The notes beneath the pieces are model-generated. The model was not told the origin of the DNA, did no database searches, and saw only the letters and a list, made by a program, of their open reading frames with translations. From Mycolicibacterium confluentis (lineage in GTDB: Bacteria > Actinomycetota > Actinomycetes > Mycobacteriales > Mycobacteriaceae): a DNA stretch of 64,000 nucleotides. The stretch's first letter is position 1. The number at the start of each line of letters is the position of its first letter. Shown piece by piece: positions 21,515-33,336 of the stretch. The stretch lies in contig NZ_AP022612.1 of assembly GCF_010729895.1 (NCBI RefSeq), positions 1,922,001 to 1,986,000 of the forward strand, given 5' to 3'. The translations under genes and the position numbers were made by a program.

Positions 21515-23394
21515 GTCGCAAGCCCGACGCGAGCGCACCAGGGCACTCGGCGCGCTCGCGGCGTACCCGTGAGATCGCTGAAACCGATTCCGGCACCGCG
21601 TCCTTCGCGTTCCGTCACCGGGTCGGAACGACGGCGATCTTCCTGGTGCTGATCGTCGTGTCGGCACAGCTGTTCAGCCTGCAGGTTCCGCGTGCGCCGG
21701 AACTGCGTGCGCAGGCGGCGGGCCAGCTGAAGGTCACCGACATCGAACAGGCCGTACGCGGAAGCATCGTCGACCGCAACTTCGACAAGCTCGCGTTCAC
21801 GATCGAGGCCCGCGCGCTGACGTTCCAGCCGGTGCGGATCCGCGAGCAGCTGGCCGAGGCTCGGGAGAAGTCGGAGAAGGCGCCCGAACCCAAGCAGCGC
21901 CTGCGCGACATCGCGCGCGGGGTCGCCGAGAAACTCGACAACCGTCCCGACATGGCCACTCTGCTGCGCAAGCTCAACAGCAACGACACGTTCGTCTACC
22001 TGGCGCGCGCGGTGGATCCCGCCGTCGCCAGCGCCATCTCCGAGGACTTCCCCGAGGTCGGTTCCGAGCGCCAGGACCTGCGGCAGTACCCCGGAGGTGC
22101 ACTGGCCGCCAACATCGTCGGTGGCATCGACTGGGACGGTCACGGCCTACTGGGCCTTGAGGATTCGCTGGATGCGGTGCTGGCGGGCACGGACGGTTCG
22201 ATCACCTACGATCGCGGTTCCGACGGCGTCGTCATCCCGGGCAGCTACCGCAACCGGCACAGCGCGGTCGACGGTTCGACGGTGCAGTTGACCATCGACG
22301 ACGACATCCAGTTCCATGTGCAGCAGCAGGTGCAGATGGCCAAGGACGCCTCGGGTGCGGCCAACGTCTCGGCCGTCGTCCTCGACGCCAAGACCGGTGA
22401 AGTGCTGGCGATGTCGAATGACAACACCTTCGACCCCTCGCAGGACATCGGCAGGCAGAGCGACCGACAGATGGGCAACCTGGCGGTGTCGTCGCCGTTC
22501 GAGCCCGGGTCGGTCAACAAGATCGTCACCGCGGCCGCCGCGATCGAGTACGGCCTGACCAATCCCGATGAGGTGCTGCAGGTTCCGGGCTCGATCGACA
22601 TGGGTGGCGTCACGGTCGGTGACGCGTGGAAGCACGGCGTCATGCCGTACACCACCACCGGCGTGTTCGGGAAGTCCTCCAACGTCGGGACGCTGATGCT
22701 GGCGCAGCGCATCGGCGAGGAGCGTTGGTTCGAGATGCTGCGCAAGTTCGGCCTCGGGCAGCGCGCGAACGTCGGCCTGCCGGGCGAGAGCGCGGGCCTG
22801 GTGCCGCCCATGGCCCAGTGGTCGGGCAGCACCTTCGCCAACCTGCCCATCGGACAGGGTCTTTCGATGACCCTGCTGCAGATGGCCGGCATGTACCAGG
22901 CGATCGCCAACGACGGGATCCGGATTCCGCCGCGCATCATCAAGGCGACGATCGCGGCCGACGGCACCCGCACCGAGGAACCGCGCCCCGAAGGTGTCCG
23001 GGTGGTCTCGGCGCAGACCGCGCAGACCGTGCGCAACATGTTCCGCGCGGTCGTGCAGCGCGACCCGATGGGCTACCAGCAGGGCACCGGCCCGCAGGCC
23101 GCTGTCGAGGGCTACCAGGTCGCGGGCAAGACCGGCACCGCGCAGCAGATCAACCCGGCCTGCGGGTGCTACTACAGCGATGTCTACTGGATCACCTTCG
23201 CCGGCATGGCGACCGTGGACGACCCGCGGTACGTCATCGGCGTGATGATGGACGCACCGCACCGGGCCGCCGACGGCAGCCCCGGTTCGTCTGCCGCACC
23301 GCTGTTCCACAGCATCGCCGCGTGGCTCATGCAGCGGGAGAATGTGCCGCTCTCGCCCGATCCCGGCCCGCCGCTGACGCTTCAGGCCACCTGA
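21511..23394 (+). CDS. pbpB: septal penicillin-binding protein PbpB (FtsI, class B transpeptidase)
   Basis: 627 residues. A cytoplasmic tail, a transmembrane helix (~39-58), a pedestal domain and a C-terminal transpeptidase domain are visible. The active-site triads are SVNK (S334, K337), SSN (S389-N391) and KTGTA (K540). It cross-links septal peptidoglycan outside the membrane with its partner transglycosylase FtsW, and is the target of beta-lactams. ATG 21511 overlaps the previous stop (ATGA). A paired-Cys loop, CGCYYSD, follows KTG by about 10 residues. An 84-bp gap separates it from murE, where M. tuberculosis has several extra genes. Confidence 0.97.
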   Translation: MSRKPDASAPGHSARSRRTREIAETDSGTASFAFRHRVGTTAIFLVLIVVSAQLFSLQVPRAPELRAQAAGQLKVTDIEQAVRGSIVDRNFDKLAFTIEARALTFQPVRIREQLAEAREKSEKAPEPKQRLRDIARGVAEKLDNRPDMATLLRKLNSNDTFVYLARAVDPAVASAISEDFPEVGSERQDLRQYPGGALAANIVGGIDWDGHGLLGLEDSLDAVLAGTDGSITYDRGSDGVVIPGSYRNRHSAVDGSTVQLTIDDDIQFHVQQQVQMAKDASGAANVSAVVLDAKTGEVLAMSNDNTFDPSQDIGRQSDRQMGNLAVSSPFEPGSVNKIVTAAAAIEYGLTNPDEVLQVPGSIDMGGVTVGDAWKHGVMPYTTTGVFGKSSNVGTLMLAQRIGEERWFEMLRKFGLGQRANVGLPGESAGLVPPMAQWSGSTFANLPIGQGLSMTLLQMAGMYQAIANDGIRIPPRIIKATIAADGTRTEEPRPEGVRVVSAQTAQTVRNMFRAVVQRDPMGYQQGTGPQAAVEGYQVAGKTGTAQQINPACGCYYSDVYWITFAGMATVDDPRYVIGVMMDAPHRAADGSPGSSAAPLFHSIAAWLMQRENVPLSPDPGPPLTLQAT

Positions 23395-23478
23395 CGCGCA
23401 GGATCGTCGCCGCGCGCTCGGTAGGGTGTCAGGCTGGTCGGAACACCCGACGATGGCTGGGCGGACGGAGGTGCTGGA

Positions 23479-24996
23479 GTGTCGACCCTGCGTCCTGAGG
23501 GCGTTTCCGGGGTGTCGCTGGACCAGTTGGCCGCGGCCGTCGGCGCGACGCTGACCGGGCCGGCCGACCTGGTCGTGACGGGCGTGACCCTGCGCGGTCA
23601 GGAGGCCCGCCCGGGGGACCTGTTCGCGGCGCTGCCCGGGGCCTCGGCTCACGGCGCGGCCTACGCCGAGGACGCGCTGACCCGCGGCGCCGTCGCGGTG
23701 CTCACCGACGCCGCCGGTGCGGCCGAGCTGGCCCAGGCCGTGCCCGCGGCGCCTGTTCTGGTGCACGACGATCCGCGGTCGGTTCTGGGCAGGGCCGCCG
23801 CGCAGGTCTACGGCTGGCCGTCGGAGCACATGACCGTCGTAGGCGTCACCGGCACCTCCGGTAAGACCACCACGACCTACCTCATCGAGGCCGGTCTGCG
23901 CGCCGCAGGCCGCCGCCCGGGTCTGATCGGCACGGTCGGTGTCCGGATCGACGGCCAGGACGTCCCGAGCACGCTGACCACACCCGAGGCGCCCGCCCTG
24001 CAGGGCCTGCTGGCGGCCATGGCCCAGCGCGGCGTCGACACCGCCGTCATGGAGGTCTCCAGCCACGCGCTGTCCCTGGGCCGCGTCGATGGCATCGGGT
24101 TCGCCGTCGGCGGGTTCACCAACCTCTCGCGCGACCACCTGGACTTCCACCCGACCATGGCCGACTACTTCGAGGCCAAGGCCCGGTTGCTCGCCGCGGA
24201 TTCGCCCGTGCACGCGCGCCTCGCCGTGATCTGCGTCGACGACGCCGCCGGACGCGCCATGGCCGACCGGGCCGAGCATGCGGTGACCGTCAGCACCACC
24301 GGGGCCGCCGACTGGACCGTGGAGGACGTCGTGGTGACCGGCGACGGCGCCCAGGAGTTCACGGCCGTCGACCCGGCCGGTGTGCATCACAGGATCGGGA
24401 TCAGGCTGCCGGGCGGCTACAACATCGCCAACTGCCTTGTGGCGCTGGCGATCCTCGACGCCGTCGGTGTCGCCCCGGAACACGCCGCGCCGGGTCTGAT
24501 GGCCGCGACCGTGCCGGGGCGGCTCGAACCGATCGAGCGCGGTCAGGACTTCCTGGCGCTGGTGGACTACGCGCACAAGCCGGGTGCGCTGCGCGCGGTG
24601 CTCGAGACGCTGCGCCGGCAGGGCAACGTCGGCCGGATCGCGGTGGTGTTCGGCGCCGGCGGCAACCGCGATGCGGGCAAGCGTGCGCCGATGGGCGCGG
24701 CTGCGGCCGAACTCGCCGACCTCGTGGTCGTCACCGACGACAACCCGCGCGACGAGGATCCGGCCGCGATCCGCGCCGAGGTCGTCACCGGCGCCGCAGC
24801 GGCGGCCGAGATCGTCGAGATCGGTGATCGGCGCGCCGCGATCGCGCATGCCGTCGCGTGGGCCCGCGCCGGGGACGTGGTGTTGATCGCGGGCAAGGGG
24901 CATGAGACTGGACAGACCGCGGGCGGCACGACGGTGCCGTTCGACGACCGCGTCGAATTGGCGGCGGCGCTCGACGCACGACAGGCGGCACGATGA
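23479..24996 (+). CDS. murE: UDP-N-acetylmuramoyl-L-alanyl-D-glutamate--meso-DAP ligase MurE
   Basis: 505 residues, Mur ligase with three domains. The ATP P-loop is [14 protein letters not shown]; the carbamylated-Lys region and [18 protein letters not shown] motif appear as [17 protein letters not shown]. The substrate-specificity motif DNPR (421-424) marks use of meso-diaminopimelate. It adds the third stem residue in the cytosol. GTG 23479 is 84 bp after pbpB; the gap contains TAGGGT, a possible -10 element, so an internal promoter is possible. It ends in an ATGA overlap with murF. Confidence 0.97.
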   Translation: MSTLRPEGVSGVSLDQLAAAVGATLTGPADLVVTGVTLRGQEARPGDLFAALPGASAHGAAYAEDALTRGAVAVLTDAAGAAELAQAVPAAPVLVHDDPRSVLGRAAAQVYGWPSEHMTVVGVTGTSGKTTTTYLIEAGLRAAGRRPGLIGTVGVRIDGQDVPSTLTTPEAPALQGLLAAMAQRGVDTAVMEVSSHALSLGRVDGIGFAVGGFTNLSRDHLDFHPTMADYFEAKARLLAADSPVHARLAVICVDDAAGRAMADRAEHAVTVSTTGAADWTVEDVVVTGDGAQEFTAVDPAGVHHRIGIRLPGGYNIANCLVALAILDAVGVAPEHAAPGLMAATVPGRLEPIERGQDFLALVDYAHKPGALRAVLETLRRQGNVGRIAVVFGAGGNRDAGKRAPMGAAAAELADLVVVTDDNPRDEDPAAIRAEVVTGAAAAAEIVEIGDRRAAIAHAVAWARAGDVVLIAGKGHETGQTAGGTTVPFDDRVELAAALDARQAAR

Positions 24997-26501
24997 TCGA
25001 ACTGACTCTCGCCGAGATCGCCGACATCGTCGGCGGCCGACTCGCCGACATCAGCGAGCAGGACGCCGCCCGCACGGTGGTCACCGGAACCGTCGAATTC
25101 GACTCCCGCGCGCTGCGACCCGGCGGGCTGTTCCTGGCGCTGCCCGGCGCGCGCGCCGACGGACATGACTTCGCGCCGGCCGCCATCGAGGCGGGTGCGG
25201 TCGCGGTGCTGGCCGCCCGTCCGGTGGGCGTGCCCGCGATCGTGGTCCCGCCCGTGGACCCCGATGACAGCGGCGCGAGCGTGCTCGAGCATGACCGCGA
25301 CGGCGCGGGGGCCGCGGTGCTGGCCGCACTGGCCAGACTCGCGGGTGCGGTGGCGCGCCGCCTGGCCGCCGACGGACTGACCATCATCGGTGTCACCGGG
25401 TCGTCGGGGAAGACCTCGACCAAGGACCTCCTGGCCGCGGTGCTGGCCCCGCTGGGACAGGTCGTCGCCCCGCCCGGGTCGTTCAACAACGAACTCGGCC
25501 ATCCGTGGACCGTGCTGCGCGCCACCCGCGACACCGACTTCCTGGTGCTCGAGATGTCGGCGCGGCACCGCGGCAACATCGCCGAACTGGCCGAGATCGC
25601 GCCGCCGCGCATCGCCGTGGTGCTCAACGTGGGCACGGCGCACCTGGGCGAATTCGGCTCTCGGCAGGCCATCGCAGATACGAAAGCCGAACTGGCACAG
25701 GCAGTCCCCGCCGACGGCGTGGTGGTGCTCAACGCCGACGACACCGCCGTCGCAGCGATGGCCGCCGTCACCGACGCCAAGGTGGTGCGGGTCAGTCGCA
25801 GCGCCTCCTCAGACAAAGCCGAGGTCTGGGCCGATCAGGTGTCCCTCGATGACCTCGCGCGTCCGCGTTTCGATCTGCACTGGGGGGATCAGCACGTTCC
25901 GGTGGCGCTCGCGGTGCACGGCGATCACCAGGTGTCCAACGCGCTGTGTGCCGCGGCCGTGGCGCTTGAGTGCGGCGCCACCGGAGAGCAGATCGCGGCC
26001 GCGCTGGCCACCGCCGGGCCCGCGTCGCCGCACCGCATGGCGGTGACGACCCGCGCCGACGGCGTCACCGTCGTCAACGACGCCTACAACGCCAATCCGG
26101 ACTCCATGCGCGCTGGTCTGCAGGCACTGGCGTGGATGGCGCGCTCGGCTGCCGGAGCGGGAGGACCTCGGCGCAGTTTCGCGGTGTTGGGGGAGATGGC
26201 CGAACTCGGTGAGGACACGATTTCCGAGCACGACCGCGTCGGCCGTCTCGCGGTGCGCTTAGATGTGTCACGGTTGATCGTCGTGGGAACCGGGAGGGCA
26301 GTGGGCGCCATGCACCAGGGTGCGGTCATGGAGGGGTCGTGGGGATCCGAGGCGATTCGCGTCGACGATGTCGACGCGGCGCTGGCACTGCTGCGCGCCG
26401 AACTGGCGCCCGGCGACGTCGTGCTGGTCAAGGCGTCGAACTCGGTCGGCCTGGCCATGCTGGCGCAGACGCTCGTCGAGGACCCTGAGGGCGGCGCATG
26501 A
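24993..26501 (+). CDS. murF: UDP-N-acetylmuramoyl-tripeptide--D-alanyl-D-alanine ligase MurF
   Basis: 502 residues. The P-loop is [15 protein letters not shown], followed by [26 protein letters not shown] and the C-terminal [13 protein letters not shown], all typical of MurF. It adds D-Ala-D-Ala to complete the UDP-MurNAc pentapeptide in the cytosol. ATG 24993 overlaps the murE stop and the stop overlaps the mraY start, so translation is coupled on both sides. Confidence 0.97.
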   Translation: MIELTLAEIADIVGGRLADISEQDAARTVVTGTVEFDSRALRPGGLFLALPGARADGHDFAPAAIEAGAVAVLAARPVGVPAIVVPPVDPDDSGASVLEHDRDGAGAAVLAALARLAGAVARRLAADGLTIIGVTGSSGKTSTKDLLAAVLAPLGQVVAPPGSFNNELGHPWTVLRATRDTDFLVLEMSARHRGNIAELAEIAPPRIAVVLNVGTAHLGEFGSRQAIADTKAELAQAVPADGVVVLNADDTAVAAMAAVTDAKVVRVSRSASSDKAEVWADQVSLDDLARPRFDLHWGDQHVPVALAVHGDHQVSNALCAAAVALECGATGEQIAAALATAGPASPHRMAVTTRADGVTVVNDAYNANPDSMRAGLQALAWMARSAAGAGGPRRSFAVLGEMAELGEDTISEHDRVGRLAVRLDVSRLIVVGTGRAVGAMHQGAVMEGSWGSEAIRVDDVDAALALLRAELAPGDVVLVKASNSVGLAMLAQTLVEDPEGGA

Positions 26502-27577
26502 GACTGATCCTGGTCGCCGTCGGCCTGGCGCTGGCGGTGTCGATCCTGCTGACCCCCGTGCTGATCAGGCTCTTCACCAAGCAGGGCTTCGGGCACGAGA
26601 TCCGCGAGGACGGCCCACCGAGCCACAAGACCAAGCGCGGCACCCCGTCGATGGGCGGCGTCGCGATCCTGGCCGGCATCTGGGCCGGCTACCTGGGCAC
26701 GCATCTGATCGGGCTCGCGCTCAACGGCACCGGACCATCGGCCACCGGGATGCTGGTGCTGGGACTGGCCACGGCGCTGGGCATCGTCGGGTTCCTCGAC
26801 GACCTGATCAAGATCCGCAGGTCCCGAAACCTGGGCCTGAACAAGACCGCCAAGACCGTTGGCCAGGTGCTGGCGGCCGTGCTGTTCGGTGTGCTCGTGC
26901 TGCAGTTCCGCAACGCCGACGGACTGACCCCCGCCAGCACCGAACTGTCCTACGTGCGCGAGATCGCCACCATCACGCTGCCACCGCTGCTGTTCGTGCT
27001 GTTCGTCGTGCTCATCGTGTCGGCCTGGTCCAACGCGGTGAACTTCACCGACGGCCTCGACGGCCTGGCCGCGGGAAGCATGGGCATGGTCAGCGCGGCG
27101 TATGTGCTGATCACGTTCTGGCAGTACCGCAACGCGTGCGCGACGGCGCCGGGCCTGGGCTGCTACAACGTGCGCGATCCGCTGGACCTGGCGCTGATCG
27201 CCGCCGCGACCGCGGGCGCCTGTATCGGCTTCCTGTGGTGGAACGCGGCGCCGGCCAAGATCTTCATGGGTGACACGGGGTCGCTGGCGCTGGGTGGCGT
27301 CATCGCGGGCCTCTCGGTCACCAGCCGCACCGAGGTGCTCGCGGTCGTACTCGGCGCGCTGTTCGTCGCCGAGATCGTGTCGGTGGTCGTGCAGATCCTG
27401 GCGTTCCGCACCACGGGCCGACGGGTGTTTCGAATGGCGCCGTTCCATCATCATTTCGAACTCGTGGGCTGGGCCGAGACCACGGTCATCATTCGGTTCT
27501 GGTTGCTCACCGCCATCGCCTGCGGCCTGGGGGTGGCGTTGTTCTACGGCGAGTGGCTGACCGCGATCGGCGCCTGA
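26498..27577 (+). CDS. mraY: phospho-N-acetylmuramoyl-pentapeptide transferase MraY
   Basis: 359 residues, about ten transmembrane helices. Diagnostic motifs are [14 protein letters not shown] near the start, FLDDLIKI (Asp pair), [12 protein letters not shown], and the HHHFE near the end ([12 protein letters not shown]). It transfers phospho-MurNAc-pentapeptide to decaprenyl phosphate, forming lipid I at the inner leaflet. The ATG overlaps the murF stop (ATGA), and murD starts 1 bp after the stop. Confidence 0.98.
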   Translation: MRLILVAVGLALAVSILLTPVLIRLFTKQGFGHEIREDGPPSHKTKRGTPSMGGVAILAGIWAGYLGTHLIGLALNGTGPSATGMLVLGLATALGIVGFLDDLIKIRRSRNLGLNKTAKTVGQVLAAVLFGVLVLQFRNADGLTPASTELSYVREIATITLPPLLFVLFVVLIVSAWSNAVNFTDGLDGLAAGSMGMVSAAYVLITFWQYRNACATAPGLGCYNVRDPLDLALIAAATAGACIGFLWWNAAPAKIFMGDTGSLALGGVIAGLSVTSRTEVLAVVLGALFVAEIVSVVVQILAFRTTGRRVFRMAPFHHHFELVGWAETTVIIRFWLLTAIACGLGVALFYGEWLTAIGA

Positions 27578-27578
27578 G

Positions 27579-29039
27579 GTGACCGCACCGCTGGTTCCCG
27601 GCGCCCGCGTCCTGGTCGTGGGTGCGGGGGTGACGGGCCGGGCGCTGCTGGCGGCGCTGACGCCACTCGGTGTCCTGGCCGACCTGACCGACAACAATCC
27701 GATGGCGTTGGAGCCGTTCGCGTTCCAGGGTGTGCGGGTGATCGACGGCGACGCCGCAGTGGAGCGGGTGCGCGACTACGAGCTCGTGGCCGTCAGCCCG
27801 GGCCTGCCGCCCACATCGCCCATCGCGACGGCCGCGGCCGCCGCCGGGATTCCGGTGATCGGCGACGTCGAGCTGGCGTGGCGCCTCGATCAGGCAGGCA
27901 CCTTCGGGCCCGCTCGGCGCTGGCTCGTGGTCACCGGCACCAACGGCAAGACCACGACGACCTCGATGCTGCACGCGATGCTCACCACGGCAGGGCGGGC
28001 CAGCCTGCTGTGCGGCAACATCGGCGACCCGGTGCTCGATGTGCTCTCTTCTCCGTCGGAGTTCCTGGCGGTCGAGTTGTCGAGTTTCCAGCTGCACTGG
28101 TCGTCCTCGCTGCGACCGGAGGCGGGCGCGGTGCTCAACATCGCCGAGGATCACCTGGACTGGCACGGCTCGCTCGAGCACTATGCGGGCGCCAAGGCGA
28201 AGGTGCTCGAAGGGCGGGTGGCCGTCGTCGGGCTCGACGACGAACTCGCGGCGGGTCTGCTGGACTCCGCGTCGGCCCCGGTGCGGGTCGGCTTCCGGCT
28301 GGGCCCGCCCGGGCCCGGGGAACTCGGCGTGCGCGACGGCATGCTCGTCGACCGCGCCTACGCGGACGGCGACGGCGTGGTGCTGGCGCCGGTCGACTCC
28401 ATTCCGGTGGCCGGGCCCGTGGGCGTGCTCGATGCGCTGGCCGCGGCGGCCCTGGCCCGCGCGGTCGACGTGTCACCCGAGGCGATCGCCGAGGCCCTGG
28501 CGACGTTCCAGGTCGGACGGCACCGCGCCGAGGTGGTGGGGGAGGTCGACGGTGTCTCGTATGTCGACGACTCGAAGGCCACCAACCCGCACGCCGCCGA
28601 GGCCTCGATCAACGCCTTCCCACGTGTGGTGTGGATTGCCGGCGGGCTGCTCAAAGGTGCATCCGTCGATGACATGGTCGCGAGGTCGGCCGATCGCCTG
28701 GTTGCTGTGGTGCTGATCGGCCGCGACCGGGCGGTGATTGCCGACGCGTTATCGCGACACGCACCCGATGTCCCCGTCGTTCAGTTGGTGGCAGGGGAGG
28801 ATGTTGGGGTGCTTGGGACAGATGAGTCAGTTGTGACTCGTGTGATTGACATCGCGCAGGGTGCGTTGGGGGACGCGGTGATGGCCCAGGCCGTCGGAAC
28901 AGCGCGCGAATTCGCCGCCCCCGGCGACACCGTGCTGCTGGCTCCCGCGGGCGCCTCCTTCGATCAGTTCAGCGGCTACTCCGACCGTGGCGATCGATTC
29001 GCCGCCGCGGTACGCGCCCTGACCGTCACCGGCCGGTAG
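27579..29039 (+). CDS. murD: UDP-N-acetylmuramoylalanine--D-glutamate ligase MurD
   Basis: 486 residues. The N-terminal Rossmann motif is [13 protein letters not shown]. The P-loop is [15 protein letters not shown], followed by [22 protein letters not shown] and [12 protein letters not shown], and the C-terminal [14 protein letters not shown]. It adds D-Glu to UDP-MurNAc-L-Ala in the cytosol. GTG 27579 follows the mraY stop directly; 12 bp separate its stop from ftsW. Confidence 0.97.
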   Translation: MTAPLVPGARVLVVGAGVTGRALLAALTPLGVLADLTDNNPMALEPFAFQGVRVIDGDAAVERVRDYELVAVSPGLPPTSPIATAAAAAGIPVIGDVELAWRLDQAGTFGPARRWLVVTGTNGKTTTTSMLHAMLTTAGRASLLCGNIGDPVLDVLSSPSEFLAVELSSFQLHWSSSLRPEAGAVLNIAEDHLDWHGSLEHYAGAKAKVLEGRVAVVGLDDELAAGLLDSASAPVRVGFRLGPPGPGELGVRDGMLVDRAYADGDGVVLAPVDSIPVAGPVGVLDALAAAALARAVDVSPEAIAEALATFQVGRHRAEVVGEVDGVSYVDDSKATNPHAAEASINAFPRVVWIAGGLLKGASVDDMVARSADRLVAVVLIGRDRAVIADALSRHAPDVPVVQLVAGEDVGVLGTDESVVTRVIDIAQGALGDAVMAQAVGTAREFAAPGDTVLLAPAGASFDQFSGYSDRGDRFAAAVRALTVTGR

Positions 29040-29051
29040 GAGCCCGGGGCG

Positions 29052-30692
29052 ATGGGGGTTGACATCGTGAGCCGCTGGTGGGCCCGGGTCCGCCCGGGCG
29101 GAGCCGAACCGAAGGCGGCCCCGCAGGCCGCTCCGGCGAAGGCCGCGGGCGCGGGCGCGCCGCGCACCCGGTTCGGCACATGGCTGGGCAAGCCGATGAC
29201 GTCGTTCCATCTGATCGTCGCGATCGCCGCTCTGCTGGTGACGCTCGGACTCATCATGGTGCTGTCGGCCTCGGGCGTGCACTCCTACGACGAGGACGGC
29301 TCGCCGTGGACGATCTTCGCCAAGCAGGTGCTGTGGACCGTGATCGGCCTCGTGGCGTTCTACATCGCGCTGCGCACCCCGGTCTCGATGATGCGCCGGC
29401 TCGCGTTCCCAGGCTTCGCGCTGACCATCGTGCTGTTGGTGCTGGTGCTCATCCCCGGCATCGGCACCATCGCCAACGGTTCCCGGGGTTGGTTCGTCGT
29501 CGCGGGATTCTCCATGCAGCCCTCGGAACTGGCCAAGATCGCGTTCGCGATCTGGGGTGCCCAGCTGCTGGCGGCCCGCCGCATGGAACGCGCATCCCTG
29601 CGCGAGATGCTCGTCCCGCTGGTACCCGCGGCTCTCGTCGCTCTCCTGCTGATCGTGCTGCAGCCCGACCTGGGGCAGACGGTGTCGCTGGGCATCATCC
29701 TGCTGGCGCTGCTGTGGTACGCGGGTCTGCCGCTGAAGGTGTTTCTGACCTCGGTGCTCGGCATCTTCGTGGCCGGCGCCATTCTCGCCGTGTCCGAGGG
29801 CTACCGGTCGGCACGCGTGCAGTCCTGGCTGGATCCGTCCGCGGACGCGCAGGGCTCGGGGTATCAGGCCCGTCAGGCCAAGTTCGCGCTCGCCAACGGC
29901 GGAATCTTCGGCGACGGCCTGGGCCAGGGCACCGCGAAGTACAACTATCTGCCCAACGCCCACAACGACTTCATCTTCGCGATCATCGGCGAGGAACTCG
30001 GCTTCATCGGCGCGGTCGGCCTGCTGTGCCTGTTCGCGCTGTTCACCTACACCGGCATGCGTATCGCGCGACGCTCGGCCGACCCCTTCCTGCGCCTGCT
30101 CACCGCGACCACCACGATGTGGATTTTGGGCCAGGTCTTCATCAATGTCGGCTACGTCGTGGGTCTGCTGCCCGTGACCGGACTGCAGCTGCCGCTCATC
30201 TCGGCGGGTGGAACGTCGACGGCCACCACACTTTTCATGATCGGCGTGATGGCGAATGCGGCCCGGCATGAACCGGACGCGGTGGCGGCGTTGCGTGCAG
30301 GCGCCGACGACCGGATGAACCGACTGCTGCGCCTCCCGTTGCCGGAACCGTATGTGCCCTCGCGTGTCGAAATGCTGCGTGATCGGATGCGCACGAAGCC
30401 CAAGGCGAAGTCCGCCAAACCGGCCAAGGCGAAGTCCGCCAAACCGGCCATGGCGAAGTCCGCCAAACCGGCCATGGCGAAGTCCGCCAAACCGGTCAAG
30501 GCCGCCCGGCCCGCCCCGCGGCGAACCGCCAAGTCCCATGCTGATGATGGTCGTGCGCGGCGGTCAGGGCATCATGGAGACGGCCAGCGGGGCCAGGATG
30601 CCCCGCGAGGTCGTAGACAACCGGCTGCTGCCAGCGGGAGAAACTCCCGGTCACGCGGCGCCAGAGCAGTGGAAGGTCAGCGTTACGGGTGA
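29052..30692 (+). CDS. ftsW: FtsW, SEDS-family septal peptidoglycan polymerase
   Basis: 546 residues. Ten membrane helices lie between about 50 and 410. SEDS motifs include [22 protein letters not shown], split by the conserved GSRGW and QPSE, plus [21 protein letters not shown] (catalytic Asp region, NDFIF) and PLISAGGTS. FtsW polymerises lipid II at the septum with PbpB. Both termini are cytoplasmic. The ~135-residue tail is highly basic, with a 4 x 24-bp repeat, and ends in the conserved [10 protein letters not shown]. The ATG follows GGAGCCCGGGGCG. The stop overlaps murG (GTGA). Confidence 0.96.
   Translation: MGVDIVSRWWARVRPGGAEPKAAPQAAPAKAAGAGAPRTRFGTWLGKPMTSFHLIVAIAALLVTLGLIMVLSASGVHSYDEDGSPWTIFAKQVLWTVIGLVAFYIALRTPVSMMRRLAFPGFALTIVLLVLVLIPGIGTIANGSRGWFVVAGFSMQPSELAKIAFAIWGAQLLAARRMERASLREMLVPLVPAALVALLLIVLQPDLGQTVSLGIILLALLWYAGLPLKVFLTSVLGIFVAGAILAVSEGYRSARVQSWLDPSADAQGSGYQARQAKFALANGGIFGDGLGQGTAKYNYLPNAHNDFIFAIIGEELGFIGAVGLLCLFALFTYTGMRIARRSADPFLRLLTATTTMWILGQVFINVGYVVGLLPVTGLQLPLISAGGTSTATTLFMIGVMANAARHEPDAVAALRAGADDRMNRLLRLPLPEPYVPSRVEMLRDRMRTKPKAKSAKPAKAKSAKPAMAKSAKPAMAKSAKPVKAARPAPRRTAKSHADDGRARRSGHHGDGQRGQDAPRGRRQPAAASGRNSRSRGARAVEGQRYG
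30402..30497 (+). repeat. four 24-bp tandem repeats in the cytoplasmic tail of ftsW
   Basis: Units at 30402-30425, 30426-30449, 30450-30473 and 30474-30497 encode [24 protein letters not shown] and MAKSAKPV (FtsW residues 451-482). Units 1 and 2 are identical. Units 3 and 4 start ATG instead of AAG, and unit 4 ends GTC instead of GCC. The pattern indicates recent slippage expansion that kept the frame. The peptide is strongly basic and probably disordered. Confidence 0.95.
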
Positions 30693-31882
30693 ACGACTCG
30701 GTCCAGGTGCCCGCCGGCGGGCAGGAGCACAGCGACTCGGGACGCCAGCGCCATGACGACGTGTTCTCCGTGGTCCTCGCAGGGGGCGGGACGGCCGGGC
30801 ATGTCGAGCCCGCGATGGCCGTCGCCGACGCTCTGACAGCTCTCGATCCGCGTGTGCGGATCACCGCGCTGGGCACCGCACGTGGTCTGGAGACCCGACT
30901 GGTGCCCGAGCGCGGGTACCACCTCGAACTCATCACGCCGGTTCCGCTGCCGCGGAAGCCGAGTGCGGATCTGCTGCGCCTGCCCGCGCGCGTGCGCACC
31001 GCGGTGCGCGAGGTCCGCGATGTGTTCGACGACGTGCACGCCGACGTCGTGATCGGGTTCGGCGGTTACGTCGCGCTGCCGGCCTACCTGGCCGCGCGCG
31101 GTGGGCTGACGGGACGTCACCGCGTGCCGGTGGTGATCCATGAGGCCAACGCCAGCGCGGGCATCGCCAACAAGGTCGGCGCCCGGTCGGCGGCCCGGGT
31201 GCTCGCCGCGGTGCCCGATTCCGGTCTGAAGAACGCCGAGGTCGTCGGCATCCCGGTGCGTTCGACGATCACCGGACTCGATCGTGCGGCCCTGCGTGCG
31301 CAGGCCCGTGCGCATTTCGGCTTCGCCGAGGACGCCCGGGTGCTGTTGGTGTTCGGCGGTTCGCAGGGCGCGGCCTCGATCAACCGCGCGGTGTCGGGGG
31401 CGGCCGACGCACTGGCCGCCGAGGGGATCGCGGTGCTGCACGCGCACGGCCCCAAGAACACCCTGGATCTGCGCACACCCGCGCCGGGTGATCCGCCGTA
31501 CGTCGCGGTGCCCTATCTGGACCGGATGGACCTGGCGTACGCGGCCGCGGACCTCGCGATCTGCCGTTCGGGTGCCATGACGGTGGCCGAGGTGTCGGCC
31601 GTCGGGCTTCCCGCGGTGTATGTGCCGTTGCCGATCGGCAACGGTGAGCAGCGCCTCAACGCACTCCCGGTCGTCGAGGCCGGTGGCGGCCTCCTGGTCG
31701 ACGACGCCGATCTGTCGCCCCAGTTCGTGGCCGACGTGGTTGCAGGCCTGCTGCGTGATGACGCCCGGCTCGCGGCAATGGGCACCGCGACCGCGCAGGT
31801 CGGTCACCGCGACGCGGCGCAGAAGGTGGCCGCCGTCGCGATGGAGGTCGCGCGCGCGGCCCGGACCGGGGGACGACGATGA
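30689..31882 (+). CDS. murG: UDP-GlcNAc--lipid I N-acetylglucosaminyltransferase MurG
   Basis: 397 residues, GT28, two Rossmann domains. The N-terminal G-loop is [18 protein letters not shown] and the second is [12 protein letters not shown]. The donor site is [29 protein letters not shown], split by motif. It makes lipid II from lipid I at the cytosolic membrane face. GTG 30689 overlaps the ftsW stop (GTGA). The first ~25 residues ([17 protein letters not shown]) are an extension before the conserved core, so a start nearer 30760 cannot be fully excluded. Confidence 0.95.
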   Translation: MNDSVQVPAGGQEHSDSGRQRHDDVFSVVLAGGGTAGHVEPAMAVADALTALDPRVRITALGTARGLETRLVPERGYHLELITPVPLPRKPSADLLRLPARVRTAVREVRDVFDDVHADVVIGFGGYVALPAYLAARGGLTGRHRVPVVIHEANASAGIANKVGARSAARVLAAVPDSGLKNAEVVGIPVRSTITGLDRAALRAQARAHFGFAEDARVLLVFGGSQGAASINRAVSGAADALAAEGIAVLHAHGPKNTLDLRTPAPGDPPYVAVPYLDRMDLAYAAADLAICRSGAMTVAEVSAVGLPAVYVPLPIGNGEQRLNALPVVEAGGGLLVDDADLSPQFVADVVAGLLRDDARLAAMGTATAQVGHRDAAQKVAAVAMEVARAARTGGRR

Positions 31883-33336
31883 GCGCACCCCTTCCCGAGG
31901 AACTGCGGCGCGTGCACATGGTCGGCATCGGTGGGGCGGGCATGTCCGGCATCGCCCGGATCCTGCTGGACCGCGGTGCACTCGTGAGCGGTTCGGACGC
32001 CAAGGAGTCACGCGGCGTGGTGGCGTTGCGGGCCCGCGGCGCACTGATCAACATCGGACATGACGCTGCCGCGTTGGATCTGCTGCCGGGTGGCCCGACC
32101 GCGGTCATCACGACCCACGCCGCGATCCCCAAGACCAATCCCGAACTCGTCGAGGCGCGCCGCCGGGCCATCCCTGTGGTGCTGCGGCCCGCGGTGCTGG
32201 CCAAGCTGATGGCCGGGCACACGACGTTGTTGGTCACCGGGACGCACGGCAAGACCACGACCACCTCGATGTTGATCGTGGCGCTGCAGCATGCGGGCAT
32301 GGACCCGTCCTTCGCGGTGGGCGGGGACCTCGGCGAGGCGGGCACCAATGCGCACCACGGCAGCGGCGGATGCTTTGTCGCCGAAGCCGACGAGAGCGAC
32401 GGGTCCCTGCTGGAGTACACGCCGAATGTGGCGGTGGTGACCAACATTGAGGCCGATCACCTCGACTTCTTCGGCAGCGCCGAGGCCTACAGCGAGGTCT
32501 TCGACAAGTTCGTCGACCGGTTGGCGCCAGGCGGTGCCCTGGTGGTGTGTGCCGACGATCCGGGTGCGGCCGCGCTGGCCGACCGCGCGACCGCGCAGGG
32601 CATGCGGGTTCTCGCCTACGGAACGGCGGGGGAGCGACCGCTGGCGGGCACGCTGCTGTCCTGGCAGCAACAGGGCACCGGCGCGGTGGCCGAGGTCGCG
32701 CTGGCCGGCGAACCCCATCCGCGTGCGATGCGGTTGTCGGTGCCGGGCAGGCACATGGCGCTCAACGCACTGGCCGCCCTGCTGGCCGCCGTCGAGGCCG
32801 GGGCGCCGGTGGACATGGTGTTGGACGGGCTGAGCGGGTTCGAGGGAGTGCGACGCCGTTTCGAGTTGGTCGGGGTGGCCAACGGTGTGCGGATCTTCGA
32901 CGATTACGCACATCACCCGACCGAGGTCCGCGCGGTGCTCTCGGCGCTGCGCACCGTGGCCGAGCAGAGCGGCGGCGGCCGCACGCTCGCGGTGTTCCAG
33001 CCGCATCTGTATTCGCGCACAAAGACTTTCGCCGCCGACTTTGCGGACGCGCTGAGCGCCGCGGACCGGGTGTTCGTGCTCGACGTCTATGCCGCGCGCG
33101 AGCAGCCGCTCGCGGGGATCAGTGGCGCGACCATCGCGGAGAAGGTCTCGGTGCCGGTGCGCTACCTGCCGGACTTCTCGTCGGTGGCCCAGACCGTGGC
33201 CGAGATCGCGCGTCCCGGTGACGTCGTGGTCACGATGGGCGCCGGCGACGTGACGATGCTGGGCCCCGAGATCGTGACGGCAGTTCAGGTGCAGGCCAAC
33301 CGCAGTGCGCCGGGGCGACCCGGAGTCGACTGGTGA
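31879..33336 (+). CDS. murC: UDP-N-acetylmuramate--L-alanine ligase MurC
   Basis: 485 residues. The N-terminal UDP-binding motif is [18 protein letters not shown]. The P-loop is [14 protein letters not shown], followed by [25 protein letters not shown] and the C-terminal [14 protein letters not shown]. It adds L-Ala to UDP-MurNAc, the first Mur ligase step. Start ATG 31879 and stop are both in 4-bp overlaps (ATGA with murG, GTGA with ftsQ). Confidence 0.97.
   Translation: MSAPLPEELRRVHMVGIGGAGMSGIARILLDRGALVSGSDAKESRGVVALRARGALINIGHDAAALDLLPGGPTAVITTHAAIPKTNPELVEARRRAIPVVLRPAVLAKLMAGHTTLLVTGTHGKTTTTSMLIVALQHAGMDPSFAVGGDLGEAGTNAHHGSGGCFVAEADESDGSLLEYTPNVAVVTNIEADHLDFFGSAEAYSEVFDKFVDRLAPGGALVVCADDPGAAALADRATAQGMRVLAYGTAGERPLAGTLLSWQQQGTGAVAEVALAGEPHPRAMRLSVPGRHMALNALAALLAAVEAGAPVDMVLDGLSGFEGVRRRFELVGVANGVRIFDDYAHHPTEVRAVLSALRTVAEQSGGGRTLAVFQPHLYSRTKTFAADFADALSAADRVFVLDVYAAREQPLAGISGATIAEKVSVPVRYLPDFSSVAQTVAEIARPGDVVVTMGAGDVTMLGPEIVTAVQVQANRSAPGRPGVDW

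Noticed and set aside
22147..24903. 918-codon open frame on the - strand opposite pbpB and murE
   Set aside because: High-GC antisense shadow of two well-conserved genes; His/Arg/Gly-rich composition, no domain motifs.
30402..30497. CRISPR-like array
   Set aside because: Contiguous in-frame repeats without spacers inside ftsW.
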